Shown piece by piece: positions 20,527 to 27,594 of a stretch of DNA of 62,117 nucleotides. The position numbers and the translations under genes were made by a program. This DNA is from Halomonas elongata (GTDB taxonomy: Bacteria > Pseudomonadota > Gammaproteobacteria > Pseudomonadales > Halomonadaceae). Within the stretch, counting starts at the first letter, position 1, and each line of letters starts with the position of its first letter. The stretch spans positions 1-62,117 of the forward strand of contig NZ_JAJQTQ010000022.1 in assembly GCF_029081005.1 (NCBI RefSeq). The letters are read 5' to 3'. The notes under the pieces were generated by a model. It had not been told where the DNA came from. It made no database searches and saw nothing but the letters and a program-made list of their open reading frames with translations.

Positions 20527-20730
20527 AATGGCAAGGATGCACCATCCAGCGGACCTTCAAGGGTGCGCGAGGCTAACACTCATCACCAATCGAAACAGGG
20601 CGCCGACAAGAAATCGGCAAAATGTTGCAAAACGTTTCTCATCCCACTCCAGCCCGAAAAATACTTGAAAAAGTTCTCATCTACCGAAAAAATTCAGCAA
20701 ACTTACAAGTCATTATTTACATTCAGCAAA

Positions 20731-20750
20731 ATGTAAGAAATGTCTTACAT
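20731..20750. promoter_or_regulatory. Perfect inverted repeat in AT-rich block, possible regulator site
   Basis: ATGTAAG and CTTACAT form perfect 7-base arms separated by six bases. The site lies about 330 bases upstream of tssB and roughly 200 bases upstream of the candidate sigma-54 promoter, a typical distance for an enhancer-binding protein such as VasH. TTACA-like half-sites recur nearby at about 20702-20720 and 20768. The binding protein is unknown. Confidence 0.35.
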
Positions 20751-21076
20751 CAAAAAACGCAATCAGCTTACACAAGCAGACCGGCCTGGATGACAAAAAA
20801 CTGGAAACAATAAACCGTTGCATTCGCATTGATGGCATCCACCGGGCCAGGCGTTTACGCCCCCCAGGGATGGAGGTGTGCACAGTGCCACGCCCAGGCA
20901 GACCTTGTGTCCTGTCTCGGAGATTCGTTGAAGAGATGAGATGACGCGCGCCACCGACGATACCGGCGGCAGTGTGCTCCCGGTCGATCTTGCGATAGAC
21001 CGGGGAACGCCCATCGACTGGGTGAATTCGGACCTGGCCGAGTCCCGGGCGTGGGGCTCAGACGTGCCCGCTCCCA

Positions 21077-22051
21077 TCAGGCCCGCGGCGTGGAGAACGC
21101 CATCACTTCGGCCACGCGGTCCTTGTCCAGCGCCAGCTGGAGGAGACGATCGAGCCCCAGGGCCACGCCGCTGCCCGCTGGCATGCCGGCCTCGAGCGCG
21201 ACCAGCAGGCGCTCGTCCGCCTCCACCTCGGGCAGACCCTCCACGCGTCGGGCCGCGTTGTCTTCCTTGAAGCGGGCACGCTGTTCCTCGGCGTCGGTGA
21301 GCTCGTCGTAGCCGTTGGCGAGCTCGAGTCCGTCCAAGTAGACCTCGAAGCGCGAGGCAACCCACTCGCCATCTTCCGGATCGCGATGGCGACGGGCGAG
21401 CGCCGCCTGACTGGCTGGGTAGTCCACCACGACGTCGATGCCGCCCCGGCCCAGCCGAGGTTCGATGACGAGGCTGATCAGCAGATCGAGGCAGTCGTCG
21501 CGACAGGCCGCGGCCATATCGAGCCCACCCCGCTCGGTGGCCAGGCGGCGCAGGGCCTCGAGAGGCTCGTGGAAGGGATCGAGTTCCAGGCTCTCGCGGA
21601 ACAGCTCACGATAGCGACGGCGACGCAGCGAGCCGGGATCGCTCGACAGCACTCGACGGATCAGCGCGTCGGTCTCCGTGATCAGGCCGTCCAGGTCGAG
21701 CCCGGGGCGATACCACTCCAGCATGCTGAACTCGAGGTTGTGGCGACCACCCACCTCTCCGTCGCGGAAGCTGCGGGCGACCTGGAAGATCGGCCCGCTG
21801 CCCGCGGCCAGCAATCGCTTCATATGGAATTCCGGCGAGGTCTGCAGCCACAACCGCTCGCGCCCCGCCGGCGTCGTGGCCTCGCAGGACAGCGAAACCA
21901 GATGCAGGTCAGTGCTGCCGCCATGACCGAGCACCGGCGTCTCCACCTCCCATACACCGCGCTCGGCGAAGAAGGCCCGCACCTCGGCGATCAACCGCGC
22001 GCGATCGCGCAACGTCTCGATATCGGCCGTGGGCCGCCAATCGATGGTCAT
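21077..22051 (-). CDS. epmA: Elongation factor P--(R)-beta-lysine ligase EpmA (PoxA/GenX)
   Basis: EpmA attaches (R)-beta-lysine to the conserved lysine of EF-P, allowing EF-P to relieve ribosome stalling at polyproline. It is a stand-alone class II lysyl-tRNA synthetase-like core without an anticodon domain. Visible landmarks are S-P-E-F-H-M-K-R-L-L-A-A-G, I-F-Q-V-A-R-S-F-R-D-G-E (motif 2), H-N-L-E-F-S-M-L-E-W-Y-R, and motif 3 G-V-A-L-G-L-D-R-L-L. The start at 22051 has GGAGGA before it and gives 324 residues, the family norm. It lies downstream of efp on the same strand, separated by a heptamer repeat element and a hairpin; epmB is nearby in the opposite direction. Confidence 0.95.
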   Translation of the reverse strand: MTIDWRPTADIETLRDRARLIAEVRAFFAERGVWEVETPVLGHGGSTDLHLVSLSCEATTPAGRERLWLQTSPEFHMKRLLAAGSGPIFQVARSFRDGEVGGRHNLEFSMLEWYRPGLDLDGLITETDALIRRVLSSDPGSLRRRRYRELFRESLELDPFHEPLEALRRLATERGGLDMAAACRDDCLDLLISLVIEPRLGRGGIDVVVDYPASQAALARRHRDPEDGEWVASRFEVYLDGLELANGYDELTDAEEQRARFKEDNAARRVEGLPEVEADERLLVALEAGMPAGSGVALGLDRLLQLALDKDRVAEVMAFSTPRA

Positions 22052-22073
22052 CGAAGTGTCCTCCACAAACGAC

Positions 22074-22101
22074 GAAGGCCACGCATACACACGTGGCCTT
22101 C
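22074..22101 (-). terminator. Strong hairpin with terminator-like tail just upstream of epmA
   Basis: A perfect 10-base-pair stem (GAAGGCCACG / CGTGGCCTTC, 8-base loop) lies 22 bases before the epmA start. On the epmA transcript it is followed by GTCGTTTGT, an imperfect U-tract. The same 11 bases TCGTCGTTTGT follow the hairpin upstream of leuA. It could end efp transcription or attenuate epmA. Confidence 0.55.
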
Positions 22102-22103
22102 GG

Positions 22104-22288
22104 AGCTGGAAGCTGGAAGCTGGAAGCTGGAAAAAAGCTTGTCGCCCAACCTTTGAGTCAAGGGTGCTTCTTCGCGCTTCAAGCTTATTGCTTCAAGCTC
22201 CAGGCGAAGCCGAGTCGGCTTTTCTTCCAGCTTCCAGGCACGAAGCGCCGCTCTTCCAGCTTCAAGCTCTAGCCCGGGCGAAGCCCGG
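22104..22288. repeat. Heptamer-arm element between efp and epmA
   Basis: Four perfect AGCTGGA units at 22104-22131 are followed by a core containing GAGTCAAGGG and, from about 22175, an inverted array made of TTCAAGC / TTCCAGC-type units. A cap hairpin CCGGGC-GAA-GCCCGG lies at the outer right edge (about 22274-22288). The right arm carries the block CGAAGCGCCGCTCTTCCAGC also found near thyA. The efp stop codon lies just beyond, within GCTTGA. Confidence 0.8.
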
Positions 22289-22290
22289 CA

Positions 22291-22857
22291 TCAAGCGCGG
22301 GAGACATACTCGCCCGTCCGCGTATCAACCTTCAGCACTTCCCCCTCGTTGATGAACAGCGGCACGCGGACCACCGCCCCGGAGGACATGGTGGCCGGCT
22401 TGGAGCCACCCTGGGCGGTGTCGCCCTTGAGGCCGGGATCGGTCTCGGTCACTTCCAGCTCGATGAAGTTCGGCGGCGTCACGTTGATGACGTTGTCGTT
22501 CCACAGGGTCACGGTATAGACCACCTGCTCCTTGAGCCACTTTTCGGTCTCGCCAAGGGCCTTCCGCTCCACCGGATACTGCTCGAAGGAACCGTCATTG
22601 AGCATGAAGTACCACATGTCGCCGTCGGTATAGAGATACTCCATGTCCAGCTCGAGGACATCGGCGCCTTCCAGGGATTCGCCGGACTTGAAGGTTCGCT
22701 CCCAGACACGCCCGGTCATCAGGTTGCGCAGCTTGACCCGATTGAAGGCCTGGCCCTTGCCCGGCTTGACGTAGTCATTTTCGAGGATGGCACAGGGATC
22801 GCCATCCAGCATGACCTTCAGACCGCCCTTGAATTCGTTGGTAGAATAGTTCGCCAT
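22291..22857 (-). CDS. efp: Translation elongation factor P
   Basis: EF-P binds between the P and E sites of the ribosome and promotes peptide-bond formation at consecutive prolines. The 188-residue protein has the three-domain EF-P layout. Lysine 34 in the loop K-P-G-K-G-Q-A-F is the residue that EpmA modifies with beta-lysine in E. coli-type systems, and epmA and epmB are both adjacent, so this EF-P is expected to be beta-lysylated rather than rhamnosylated (which needs an arginine there). It shares a 108-base divergent promoter region with epmB. Its stop codon lies at the edge of the heptamer-arm element. Confidence 0.98.
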   Translation of the reverse strand: MANYSTNEFKGGLKVMLDGDPCAILENDYVKPGKGQAFNRVKLRNLMTGRVWERTFKSGESLEGADVLELDMEYLYTDGDMWYFMLNDGSFEQYPVERKALGETEKWLKEQVVYTVTLWNDNVINVTPPNFIELEVTETDPGLKGDTAQGGSKPATMSSGAVVRVPLFINEGEVLKVDTRTGEYVSRA

Positions 22858-22965
22858 GATGTTTTACCCATATTCGAGCGCGCCGCCGACCGGGGTCGAG
22901 GGCGCGCACAAGCAAGAGACATGTCTCGAGGGCCTATCCCTCGCACGTATCGACTGGTGCCGCGC

Positions 22966-23991
22966 ATGATAACCCGAAGCCCCATCCCTTTGCAGCGCCA
23001 GGCCTCGACACCCGCCACCGGCGCCTGGCAGGCACAGCTCGCCGGTGCGATCCGCGACCCGCAGGAATTGTGCCGGCGCCTGGCACTGGACGAACGCTGG
23101 TGGCCCGGTGCCGAAACCGGTCATGCGCTGTTCGAGGTGCGGGTGCCCGAGGCCTATCTCGCCCGCATCCGCCCCGGCGACCCGCACGATCCGCTGCTGC
23201 GCCAGGTGCTGCCGCTCGGCGAGGAGGCCGAGGCGGCGCCCGGCTATGTGGCCGACCCCCTCGAGGAAGCCGACCACACGCCGCGGCGCGGGCTGATCCA
23301 CAAGTACGCCGGCCGGGTACTGCTGATCGCCAGCCCCGCCTGCGCGATCAACTGCCGCTACTGTTTTCGCCGGCATTTCCCTTATGAGGAGAATGCCCCG
23401 TCCCGCGCCCAATGGACCGATACCCTTGACTACCTGCGCGCCGACGATTCGATCCACGAGGCCATCTTCTCGGGCGGCGATCCACTGGCAGCCAGCGACC
23501 GCCAACTGGCCTGGCTGGTGGAACGACTGGAGGCGATTCCTCACCTCAAGCGACTGCGCATCCATACCCGTCTGCCGGTGGTGATCCCCGACCGCATCGA
23601 CGACGCCCTGCTCGACTGGCTGGGCCATACACGACTGCAGAAGGTGATGGTGTTGCACATCAACCATCCCAACGAGATCGACGAGACGGTGATCGATGCC
23701 TGCCGCCGACTGCATGATGCCGGCGTGACCCTGCTCAACCAGAGCGTCTTGCTGGCCGGCATCAACGATGATGTCGACACCCTGGCTGCGCTCTCCGAGC
23801 GGCTGTTCGAGGCCGGTATCCTGCCTTACTACCTGCACGTGCTCGACCCGGTGAGCGGCGCCGCCCACTTCGACGTCCCCGACGACGCGGCCCGCATACT
23901 GGTCGCCGAGCTGCGCAAGCGGCTACCCGGCTTCCTGATGCCGACCCTGGTCCGCGAGGTGCCCGGCGAAACCAGCAAGACGCCCCTGTAA
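22966..23991 (+). CDS. epmB: EF-P-activating lysine 2,3-aminomutase EpmB (YjeK)
   Basis: EpmB is a radical SAM, PLP-dependent aminomutase that converts (S)-alpha-lysine to (R)-beta-lysine for EpmA. The 4Fe-4S motif C-A-I-N-C-R-Y-C-F-R-R-H-F-P-Y is present (C-x3-C-x2-C), followed by I-F-S-G-G-D-P-L and R-L-R-I-H-T-R-L-P-V-V-I-P, and the C-terminus G-E-T-S-K-T-P-L matches the family. The start at 22966 (M-I-T-R-S-P-I-P) gives 341 residues, close to the E. coli protein; an in-frame ATG at 22921 would add 15 non-conserved residues. No strong ribosome site is visible at either. It is divergent from efp. Confidence 0.95.
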   Translation: MITRSPIPLQRQASTPATGAWQAQLAGAIRDPQELCRRLALDERWWPGAETGHALFEVRVPEAYLARIRPGDPHDPLLRQVLPLGEEAEAAPGYVADPLEEADHTPRRGLIHKYAGRVLLIASPACAINCRYCFRRHFPYEENAPSRAQWTDTLDYLRADDSIHEAIFSGGDPLAASDRQLAWLVERLEAIPHLKRLRIHTRLPVVIPDRIDDALLDWLGHTRLQKVMVLHINHPNEIDETVIDACRRLHDAGVTLLNQSVLLAGINDDVDTLAALSERLFEAGILPYYLHVLDPVSGAAHFDVPDDAARILVAELRKRLPGFLMPTLVREVPGETSKTPL

Positions 23992-24113
23992 GCCGGAAGC
24001 TGGAAGACCAGCATGGTAGTGGGCCAGACAGAAACAACCCCACCGGGGATGCAGTTCAGGACGTCCCGATGGGGTTGTTCTTTCTTCAAGCTTCAAGCTT
24101 CAGGCTTCAAGCT
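23992..24113. repeat. Heptamer-arm element between epmB and leuA
   Basis: The left arm is short (TAAGCCGGAAGCTGGAAG from the epmB stop codon onwards) and the right arm at 24084-24113 is made of inverted TTCAAGC / TTCAGGC units. The core is a strong hairpin with T-rich tail (24034-24077). The leuA stop codon TGA is part of the right arm (GCTTGA on the leuA strand), and the epmB stop TAA is the first triplet of the left arm. Confidence 0.75.
24034..24077 (+). terminator. Terminator hairpin between convergent epmB and leuA
   Basis: CAACCCCA and TGGGGTTG form perfect 8-base arms, extended by CGGG / CCCG inside, followed on the plus strand by TTCTTTCTTC. On the minus strand it is preceded by GAAAGAA, so it may serve both convergent genes. 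It lies in the core of the heptamer-arm element. Confidence 0.7.
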
Positions 24114-25813
24114 AATGTCTCGGCCGTGACGTTGGGTGCCGGTGCTTCGGTGGAGAGTTGCCGGTTGATGGCGCTCAGCACGCCCTTGATCGAGGCACTG
24201 GTGATGCTCTCGTCGGTGCCGACGCCGAACACGGCTTCGCCGTTGATGCGTACCTCGACATAGGCGATCGCCTCGGCGTCCGCTCCCTGTCCCCGGGAAT
24301 GCTCGTGGTAATCGATGATTTCCACGTCGTGTCCTTCGGCGGCCAGCGACTTGATGAAGGCGGCCAGCGGCCCGTTGCCTTGTCCCTGAATGGTCCGCCG
24401 TGCGCCGCCCTCCTCGATGGTCGCCTCGAGATTCACCACCGGGCTATCGGGCTCCGAGGACATGCGGTGACTGGCCAGGGCGAAGGGCTGGTCCTTCTCC
24501 AGGTATTCGTCGCGGAAGGCCTGGTAGATCATCTCGGAGGTGATCTCCTTGCCCAGCCGGTCGGCCACTTCCTGGACCACCTGGCTGAATTCGATGGACA
24601 GCCGGCGCGGCAGTTCGATGCCGTGCTCTTCTTCCAGCAGATAGGACACGCCCCCCTTGCCGGACTGGCTGTTGACGCGGATCACCGCCTCGTAGCTGCG
24701 GCCCACATCGAGCGGGTCGATGGGCAGGTAGGGCACCGCCCAGACGTCGTCCGGGTTCTCGCGGCGCGCCGCCATGCCTTTCTTGATGGCGTCCTGGTGG
24801 GAGCCGGAGAAGGCAGTGAACACCAGGTCGCCGACATAGGGGTGGCGCGGGTGCACCGGCAACTGGTTGCAGTATTCCACCTCGCGCATGATCGGCGTGA
24901 TGTTCGAGAAGTCGAGCCCGGGATGCACCCCCTGGGTGTAGAGGTTCATGGCCAGGGTGACCAAGTCGACATTGCCGGTGCGCTCGCCGTTGCCGAACAG
25001 GCAGCCCTCGACCCGGTCGGCGCCGGCCATCACCGCGAGCTCGGCGGCGGCGACGCCGGTGCCGCGGTCGTTGTGGGGATGGACACTGACGATCAGATGA
25101 TCGCGGTGAGCGACGTGGCGACAGAACCACTCGATCTGATCGGCATAGTTGTTGGGCGTTGCACACTCCACGGTGGCCGGCAGGTTGACGATCATCGGCT
25201 TGTCGACGCTGCCGCCATAGGTGGACTCCACGGCGTCGACGATCTCCACCGCGAAGTCCATCTCGGTGGTGGAGAACAGCTCCGGGGAATACTGGAAGGT
25301 CCAGTTCGTCTCCGGTGCGGCCACCATGTGCTCGCGGATGCGGGTGGTGGCATCCACGGCGATCTGGATGCACTCGGCCTGATCGACGTTGAACACCACG
25401 CGGCGGAACACCGGGTCGGTAGCGTTGTAGACGTGGACAATGGCATTCTTCGCGCCCTTCAGCGCCTCGAAGGTGCGATCGATCAGGTGCGGGCGAGCCT
25501 GGGTGAGTACCTGGATGGTGACGTCATCCGGCACCTTGTCGTCCTCGATCAGCGAGCGCACGAAGTCGAAATCGGTCTGGGAGGCCGAAGGGAAGCCGAC
25601 CTCGATCTGCTTGAAACCGATCTTCACCAGCAGGTCGAAGAAGCGCTGCTTGCGCTCCTGGTCCATGGGATCGATCAGCGCCTGGTTACCGTCGCGCAGA
25701 TCGACGGCGCACCACTGGGGCGGCTTCTCGATGCGACGACTCGGCCACTGCCGATCCGGCAGGTCGACGGCCACGAAGGGGCGGTACTTGGTGGAGGGGT
25801 TATCGAGCATCAT
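24107..25813 (-). CDS. leuA: 2-isopropylmalate synthase
   Basis: LeuA condenses 2-oxoisovalerate with acetyl-CoA, the first committed step of leucine synthesis. The protein (568 residues from the ATG at 25813, preceded by AGGGAGAA) belongs to the longer LeuA form. The TIM-barrel part has [22 protein letters not shown], and the metal-binding H-P-H-N-D-R-G-T-G, then [11 protein letters not shown]. The C-terminal regulatory domain (about 430-560) with A-Y-V-E-V-R-I-N-G is the leucine-feedback site in homologues. A second ATG follows immediately at 25810. Upstream is a leucine-rich leader system (25800-26121). Confidence 0.96.
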   Translation of the reverse strand: MMLDNPSTKYRPFVAVDLPDRQWPSRRIEKPPQWCAVDLRDGNQALIDPMDQERKQRFFDLLVKIGFKQIEVGFPSASQTDFDFVRSLIEDDKVPDDVTIQVLTQARPHLIDRTFEALKGAKNAIVHVYNATDPVFRRVVFNVDQAECIQIAVDATTRIREHMVAAPETNWTFQYSPELFSTTEMDFAVEIVDAVESTYGGSVDKPMIVNLPATVECATPNNYADQIEWFCRHVAHRDHLIVSVHPHNDRGTGVAAAELAVMAGADRVEGCLFGNGERTGNVDLVTLAMNLYTQGVHPGLDFSNITPIMREVEYCNQLPVHPRHPYVGDLVFTAFSGSHQDAIKKGMAARRENPDDVWAVPYLPIDPLDVGRSYEAVIRVNSQSGKGGVSYLLEEEHGIELPRRLSIEFSQVVQEVADRLGKEITSEMIYQAFRDEYLEKDQPFALASHRMSSEPDSPVVNLEATIEEGGARRTIQGQGNGPLAAFIKSLAAEGHDVEIIDYHEHSRGQGADAEAIAYVEVRINGEAVFGVGTDESITSASIKGVLSAINRQLSTEAPAPNVTAETLA

Positions 25814-25970
25814 GGCGGCGTTCTCCCTGGGGCAGTGACGGGTACAAACGACGACGCCCCGCCTGCCGGAAGGCAAGCGGGGCGCCGAAAAATTCGGATC
25901 GCCTCTCGGAACGACGGACGACGGTGTCGCGAGAAATGGCGATATCGGTGGTGATGATGGCGGTGGACAT
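25800..25970 (-). CDS. Small ORF between the leucine leader peptide and leuA (56 aa)
   Basis: An open frame of 56 codons starts at ATG 25970 with GAGG seven bases before it and ends in TAA overlapping the leuA start (the TAA lies inside the second and third leuA codons), so it could couple translation to leuA. It begins [15 protein letters not shown] and becomes Arg-rich. It resembles no protein family I know. Its ribosome site lies inside a 17-base arm complementary to the leader-peptide coding region, and it fully spans the terminator-like hairpin at 25855-25884. Its likely role is translational control, not the peptide itself. That it is translated is an inference. Confidence 0.45.
   Translation of the reverse strand: MSTAIITTDIAISRDTVVRRSERRSEFFGAPLAFRQAGRRRLYPSLPQGERRHDAR
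25855..25884 (-). terminator. Attenuator-type hairpin upstream of leuA
   Basis: On the leuA transcript CGCCCCGC pairs with GCGGGGCG, continued by inner pairs around a TTCC/GGAA tetraloop with one mismatch, and is followed by TCGTCGTTTGT, an imperfect U-tract. It lies 41 bases before the leuA start, too close for a separate promoter, so it should act as an attenuator or leader structure. Confidence 0.6.
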
Positions 25971-25973
25971 GGA

Positions 25974-26070
25974 ACAACCTCGTTGTCGACGTTACGAATG
26001 GGCGACGCAAGCGCCGTCGCCCGGCGCGCTCAGCGGCGGGCTAGTAGTCGTAGGTCGAGAACGAGGTTGT
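25974..26070 (-). promoter_or_regulatory. Long-range complementary arms in the leuA leader
   Basis: The 17 bases at 26054-26070 (inside the leader-peptide gene) and 25974-25990 (covering the ribosome site of the 56-codon ORF) are complementary at 16 of 17 positions. Between them lie the rare-leucine-codon run of the leader and a perfect 8-base-pair hairpin (26000-26007 with 26015-26022, GGGCGACG / CGTCGCCC). Pairing would hide the GAGG ribosome site. Confidence 0.65.
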
Positions 26071-26086
26071 ACAATGTCGTATTCAT
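26030..26086 (-). CDS. leuL: leu operon leader peptide (18 aa, leucine-rich)
   Basis: The frame from ATG 26086 reads MNTTLYNLVLDLRLLARR and stops at TGA. Six of 18 residues are leucine and four of the six codons are TTG or CTA (CTA used three times, two of them adjacent), codons that are rare in this GC-rich DNA, as in known leu leaders. A GAGG lies only one base from the ATG, which is too close; a TTGACA promoter would put the transcript start at or next to the ATG, so the peptide may be translated from a leaderless RNA. It lies directly upstream of leuA. Confidence 0.7.
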   Translation of the reverse strand: MNTTLYNLVLDLRLLARR

Positions 26087-26092
26087 GCCTCT

Positions 26093-26121
26093 AGAAAATC
26101 AGGACTCGTGCCCGGTGTCAA
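26093..26121 (-). promoter_or_regulatory. Candidate sigma-70 promoter of the leuA leader transcript
   Basis: A perfect -35 TTGACA (complement of 26116-26121) is followed after 17 bases by TTTTCT (complement of 26093-26098), a weak -10. The predicted start is near 26086, the A of the leader-peptide ATG. The -35 overlaps the end of the inhibitor gene upstream. Confidence 0.45.
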
Positions 26122-26474
26122 GCGGGGCCCCCTTCATCCGACGAAAATGGATCACTGGCGGCGAGTCGCCACCAGCGCAGCAAGGTCTCGGGCACGGTGT
26201 CCTCGGCGACGGTCAGGGTCCAGATCGGAGCCTCGCCGCCCTCTTCAACCCCCAGGTGCAGCAACCGCCGATCGGCGCCGGGTATCCGGCGCTCCCCACA
26301 CCGCACCGCCTCGTCCAGCAGCGCCTGCAATTCGGCACGCTGCGCTTCGCTGCAACGATCACAGCGGATCCAGCGCGGACGGGCCAGTCCCGGCATATGC
26401 GCCACCCCCCCCTCGCGGCTCAGCCTCAGCACACTGGCGGCAGTCAGGCGCGGGGCAACATCGTCCGTTCTCAC
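26118..26474 (-). CDS. Emfourin-type inhibitor of the adjacent M4 peptidase
   Basis: A 118-residue cytoplasmic protein with no signal peptide, overlapping the M4 peptidase gene by four bases (ATGA). It shows the small-protein pattern V-L-R-L-S-R-E-G-G-V-A near the N-terminus, a central helix (A-Q-R-A-E-L-Q-A-L-L-D-E-A), and E-E-G-G-E-A-P-I-W-T-L-T-V-A-E-D-T-V-P followed by L-L-R-W-W-R-L. This arrangement matches emfourins, protein inhibitors encoded in one operon with protealysin-like proteases. The identification rests on gene context and overall pattern; I could not align it. Confidence 0.75.
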   Translation of the reverse strand: MRTDDVAPRLTAASVLRLSREGGVAHMPGLARPRWIRCDRCSEAQRAELQALLDEAVRCGERRIPGADRRLLHLGVEEGGEAPIWTLTVAEDTVPETLLRWWRLAASDPFSSDEGGPA

Positions 26475-27520
26475 GACAGCACGCCTGCCTCGCGCCAGGC
26501 CTCCCGCACCGCATGCGCCACACGACCGTCGATGCCGAAACGCCGACCGGCATTGTCCAGGGTCAGCTCGGCGAAGGCCGCAAAGTCACTGTCCCGGGCC
26601 AGCCGCTCGTCGATGAGCGTGTCATACCAGACCTGCCCCGCTTCTTCCCAGGCATGCCCACCCAGCGCCATGGCGGCGAGATGGAAGGCCCGATTGGGGA
26701 TCCCCGAGTTGATGTGCACACCGCCATTGTCGTCGCGGGTCTCGACGAAATCCCGCATGTGGCCCGGCTGCGGGTCACGGCCGAGGACCGGATCGTCGTA
26801 GGCGGTGCCCGGTGCGGCCATGGAACGCAGCGCACGCCCCTCGACCCGCTCGGTGAACAGACCCGCGCCGATCAACCAGTCGGCGCTCTCGACGTCCTGC
26901 CCCAGCCGATGCTGTTTGACGAGGCTACCGAACACGTCCGCCAGGGACTCGTTGAGGGCGCCGGCCTGATCCGCATAGACCAGCGCCGCTTCGTGCTGGA
27001 TCACGCCATGGGTCAATTCGTGGGCGATGATATCCAGCGCGATGGTGAACCGATGGAAGAGCTCGCCGTCCCCATCGCCGAATACCATCTGCTGACCGTC
27101 CCAGAAGGCGTTCTCGTACTCCTGGCCGTAATGCACGGTGGCCAGCAACGCCATCCCGCGATCGTCCAGGGAATGGCGCTGGAACGCTTCCCAGTACAGT
27201 GCATAGGTCGCGCCCAGGCCTCGGTAGGCCTCGTCCACGGCGGGGTCGCCGCTGGCCGCCTCGCCTTCGCTGCGAACCCGTTCGCCAGGCAAGTCGCGGG
27301 TCTGATTCGCGGAATGCACATGCCGTACGGGCTCACCGCGTCGCCGACTGCCTTCCGGCAACTCGGCGGTGCCGGCCCGGGCGCGGAATCCCCGGTCGTC
27401 ATGGAGCGTTCGGTAGGCACGATCACGCTGCCTGGCGTCGCTCGAGCCGGCGAGGCGCTCGAGCAAGTAGGGGGGCAGAAAGGGGCGAATCGGCGGGTGT
27501 CGGTCAGTCCTCACTATCAT
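26471..27520 (-). CDS. Protealysin-like M4 (thermolysin family) metallopeptidase
   Basis: A zinc endopeptidase of 349 residues without a signal peptide. The short N-terminal propeptide contains the protealysin motif P-P-Y-L-L-E-R-L at about residues 16-23. The catalytic core has H-E-L-T-H (zinc ligands and catalytic Glu), G-A-L-N-E-S-L-A-D-V-F-G (third ligand Glu and Asp), and G-G-V-H-I-N-S-G-I-P-N-R-A-F with the transition-state region. Protealysins are short M4 enzymes that remain intracellular or leave by unknown routes and are implicated in virulence in Serratia. It forms a two-gene operon with the inhibitor. No obvious secretion gene is adjacent; the T6SS is elsewhere in the window. Confidence 0.93.
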   Translation of the reverse strand: MIVRTDRHPPIRPFLPPYLLERLAGSSDARQRDRAYRTLHDDRGFRARAGTAELPEGSRRRGEPVRHVHSANQTRDLPGERVRSEGEAASGDPAVDEAYRGLGATYALYWEAFQRHSLDDRGMALLATVHYGQEYENAFWDGQQMVFGDGDGELFHRFTIALDIIAHELTHGVIQHEAALVYADQAGALNESLADVFGSLVKQHRLGQDVESADWLIGAGLFTERVEGRALRSMAAPGTAYDDPVLGRDPQPGHMRDFVETRDDNGGVHINSGIPNRAFHLAAMALGGHAWEEAGQVWYDTLIDERLARDSDFAAFAELTLDNAGRRFGIDGRVAHAVREAWREAGVLS

Positions 27521-27594
27521 CCTCCTTGGCGGTCAATCCGGCCTCGGTCACTGCCCCTTGGAGAGCCGGCCGATCGAATCCGTTCCATGAAAGG

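Larger units (their letters stand above)
20401..21076. other. Gene-free region upstream of the T6SS operon, AT-rich in its middle
   Basis: This 676-base gap separates tssB from the end of epmA. The part at about 20615-20815 is strikingly AT-rich compared with everything around it, with short direct repeats of ATTCAGCAAA and an inverted repeat (20731-20750). The part at about 20825-20890 resembles a dispersed GC-rich repeat also seen near greB. The small frames here have no ribosome site, family resemblance or normal codon use, so I call none of them genes. The AT-rich block may be a silencer or activator platform for the T6SS operon. Confidence 0.6.

Noticed and set aside
20622..20813. 63-codon plus-strand frame in the AT-rich block
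   Set aside because: No ribosome site, no recognisable motif, and it owes its openness to the AT-rich, stop-poor composition; nothing in context needs it.
20835..20848. A second GG-N10-GC match on the minus strand, considered as a sigma-54 promoter for the T6SS operon
   Set aside because: It lies more than 430 bases from tssB and inside sequence resembling a dispersed repeat also found near greB, so the match is more likely part of the repeat.
20763..21365. 200-codon minus-strand frame reading across the end of epmA
   Set aside because: Overlaps epmA in another frame and has the Arg/Gly/Ala-rich composition of a GC-rich shadow frame.
25810..26010. His-rich 66-codon frame upstream of leuA that resembles a histidine-operon leader
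   Set aside because: No his genes nearby, no ribosome site at its ATG, and the His codons arise from reading the ACC/ATC-rich 56-codon ORF in another frame.
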